From the NCBI GenBank assembly GCA_021794855.1, contig JAJYPZ010000087.1, forward strand, positions 1 to 5,963: a stretch of 5,963 bases of DNA. Reading direction: 5' to 3'. Positions 5,688 to 5,963 of this stretch are shown piece after piece. Every line of letters starts with the position of its first letter. Positions within the stretch are counted from its first letter, which is position 1. The notes below the pieces were generated by a model. That model did not search any database and was not told the origin of the DNA. It worked only from the letters and a program-made list of their open reading frames with translations. The translations under genes were made by a program, and so were the position numbers. Source of the stretch: Pseudomonadota bacterium (GTDB lineage: Bacteria; Pseudomonadota; Gammaproteobacteria; Burkholderiales; Sulfuriferulaceae).

Positions 5688-5963
5688 ATGGGCCTCGATA
5701 GGCGGGAACCGGAAATCAGCGCGAGCGCGCGCAGAATTCTGGCGGCGTTATTAATATCGGCCGGATTGCATGCCGCCGTCATCGGCTGGCTGCGGTTTCA
5801 GCCAGTTACCGGTGCCGCGCTGGTACCGCTGCCGATTCAGGTCAGGCTGGCTTCCGCATCGCGCCCAGCCCGATTAAACTCTACAGCCGCGATTGCAGTT
5901 CCGACCCCAACTCCGACTCCGACTCCGACTCCGACTCCGACTCCGACTCCGACTCCGACTCCG
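5688..5963 (+). CDS. TonB-like energy transducer, N-terminal part (cut by window edge)
   Basis: From an ATG at 5688 an open frame runs 92 codons to the window end. It has a short Arg-rich cytoplasmic head (1-16), one hydrophobic segment (about 17-36, R-I-L-A-A-L-L-I-S-A-G-L-H-A-A-V-I-G-W-L), a short linker, and a strict Pro-Thr alternation from residue 72 to at least 92. The anchor contains Ser24-x3-His28, the spacing of the Ser/His pair in the TonB membrane segment needed for contact with ExbB. Pro-rich spacers that cross the periplasm are also typical of TonB. Together these support an inner-membrane protein that passes proton-motive energy to outer-membrane transporters. The diagnostic C-terminal domain is outside the window, so another Pro-rich anchored protein is possible. 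No good ribosome binding site precedes the ATG, so coupling to apaG, which ends 12 bases earlier, is possible. Confidence 0.68.
   Translation, partial: MGLDRREPEISASARRILAALLISAGLHAAVIGWLRFQPVTGAALVPLPIQVRLASASRPARLNSTAAIAVPTPTPTPTPTPTPTPTPTPTP
5910..5963 (+). repeat. Perfect tandem hexanucleotide repeat (ACTCCG)n inside the TonB-like gene
   Basis: Nine exact copies of ACTCCG fill the last 54 bases and are cut by the window end, so the true number is unknown. Just before them ACC-CCA codes for the same Thr-Pro with different codons, like the diverged edge of an expanded array. Each unit codes for Thr-Pro, so gain or loss of units changes protein length without shifting the frame. The identical third positions in every unit point to recent slippage rather than selection on the protein alone. 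Confidence 0.95.

Overview
The window looks like chromosomal DNA of a gammaproteobacterium. The main clues are the gene order rpe-gph-trpE, the trpG-trpD pair, a TrpG N-terminus of the pseudomonad type ([18 protein letters not shown]) and an ApaG protein. A methanotroph of the Methylococcales or a similar non-enteric lineage would fit, but that narrower placement is inference and nothing in the window proves it.

Layout from left to right. The start of trpD (minus strand, cut by the window edge) overlaps the end of trpG by the four bases ATGA. Upstream of trpG is a 254-base spacer that holds the divergent starts of trpG and of a plus-strand gene at 976-2214. That gene encodes a 412-residue protein that looks like a GT-B/CgeB-type glycosyltransferase. 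It runs opposite to the flanking trp genes, ends 29 bases from the end of trpE, and is visibly poorer in G+C than trpE (about 49% against 58% in rows counted by hand). It has no evident role in tryptophan synthesis. After it come trpE, gph and rpe on the minus strand, read in the order rpe > gph > trpE. The rpe and gph genes are joined by a one-base TGATG overlap, and trpE follows after about 100 bases. rpe diverges from apaG (plus strand). Twelve bases after apaG a gene begins for a TonB-like energy transducer. It has a single membrane anchor with an S-x3-H motif and then a perfect hexanucleotide repeat coding for Thr-Pro, which is still running at the window end.

How the genes work together. 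TrpE and TrpG are the two subunits of anthranilate synthase (chorismate to anthranilate), and TrpD carries out the next step (phosphoribosylation of anthranilate). Rpe interconverts ribulose-5-phosphate and xylulose-5-phosphate, and Gph removes 2-phosphoglycolate. Both belong to central sugar-phosphate metabolism and accompany trpE in several proteobacteria. ApaG and the TonB-like protein are separate functions that share a strand and possibly a transcript.

Most of the window is ordinary housekeeping sequence. The two stretches most worth a second look are the inverted, compositionally different glycosyltransferase-like gene that splits the trp cluster, and the Thr-Pro microsatellite in the TonB-like gene. 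I see no tRNA, rRNA, CRISPR array, insertion sequence or convincing intrinsic terminator.
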